Of a stretch of DNA of 64,000 nt, positions 63,634 through 64,000 are shown one piece after another. The notes under the pieces are model-generated. The model searched no databases and was not told the origin of the DNA. It saw only the letters and a list, made by a program, of their open reading frames with translations. The stretch's first letter is position 1. Every line of letters begins with the position of its first letter. The position numbers were made by a program, and so were the translations under genes. The stretch comes from Thamnaconus septentrionalis (taxonomy: Eukaryota; Chordata; Actinopteri; Tetraodontiformes; Monacanthidae). The DNA lies in the NCBI GenBank assembly GCA_009823395.1, contig CM020502.1, positions 31,699,944-31,763,943 of the forward strand. Direction: 5' to 3'.

Positions 63634-64000
63634 TGTTGTTTTCCTGGACTTGAGTTTGTGTTAAATCATTAATAATGCAAAATAAAGATGTGAAAATTGG
63701 TGCAATCTGGGACGTCTTGCAAAATAAAGTCCAGTCCTGAAGCACCTGCAGCCGTGATGCCCTGCCAGCGTCTCCTGCTGTGGAATTCCAGGTCAGAGGC
63801 TGGAAAACTGGGAGGTTTTTCAGACAGTGGACGATGCAAAGCTGCTCCACCGGCGTCCAGGATGAGAGAACTACGTCAAAAAAACAGGGAACGCGACTGA
63901 CACACACTGCTTAAATATTCCAAACAGATGGACACCGGATGTTTTTTCTTTTTTCTACCCCAGCCCACCCCCTAGGGCTTCGCTAATTAGCCGGTTGCTC

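Larger units (their letters stand above)
54638..64000 (-). other. gabbr2: gabbr2 intron upstream of exon a (partial)
   Basis: This 9.4-kb stretch should be intron, because the exon encoding the residues before CDNAK is not found in it. It contains GGA, GT/CA, AGC/GGC, GA and GGAA repeats, a CCGGG/CCGAG minisatellite and two pieces of the two-block repeat. A promoter or first exon cannot be shown. Confidence 0.65.

Noticed and set aside
54638..64000. Presence of the gabbr2 first exons or promoter
   Set aside because: No minus-strand frame encodes the expected residues before CDNAK or a signal peptide with a donor; GC-rich patches alone are not enough.

Overview
This is vertebrate nuclear DNA, almost certainly from a ray-finned fish (teleost). 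The evidence is intron/exon structure with GT-AG junctions, extreme simple-repeat density (CA/GT, GA/CT, GAT, GATA, ATCC, GACT, AGC), a tRNA-headed SINE of a type common in teleost genomes, and a short non-autonomous DNA transposon. The species cannot be read from the sequence.

One protein-coding gene is supported: gabbr2 (GABA-B receptor subunit 2), on the minus strand. Twelve consecutive internal exons were placed to the base (exons 'a' to 'l' in transcript order: 54500-54637, 30849-31019, 24647-24748, 20893-20958, 20576-20764, 20111-20353, 14572-14632, 10209-10289, 9457-9607, 9211-9343, 8379-8486, 4691-4813). Spliced, they give 1566 nt, an open 522-codon frame with no stop, all with GT-AG borders. 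The fragment runs from within lobe 1 of the extracellular Venus flytrap domain through transmembrane helix 4. The 5' exons (signal peptide, start codon, first part of lobe 1) lie beyond 64000. The 3' exons (TM5-TM7 and the C-terminal coiled coil) lie below position 1. No second gene, tRNA, rRNA or CRISPR array is supported.

Layout: 1-4690 is intron after exon l. 4691-10289 holds exons h to l (end of lobe structure, TM1-TM4). 14572-14632 is exon g. 20111-20958 is a tight cluster of exons d, e and f. 24647-24748 is exon c, and 30849-31019 is exon b. 31020-54499 is a 23.5-kb intron. 54500-54637 is exon a, and 54638-64000 is upstream intron. About 97.5% of the window is intronic.

The introns hold tandem repeats, including (CT)n of about 450 bp at 45563-46014 and (GA)n of about 700 bp at 53401-54095. 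They also hold one SINE with a clear target-site duplication, one MITE-like element with terminal inverted repeats, and an unnamed two-block dispersed repeat recurring about 16 times. That repeat joins a near-palindrome around TGTGATGTCACA to a downstream block around TGYAAACAGAGGGCTAAAT. Other structures are a perfect 23-bp-stem hairpin at 12099-12149, short minisatellites, and several exon borders whose splice signals are built from or flanked by simple repeats. I found no evidence of a new multi-gene system. The most interesting leads are the two-block repeat family and the coupling between simple repeats and gabbr2 splice sites.
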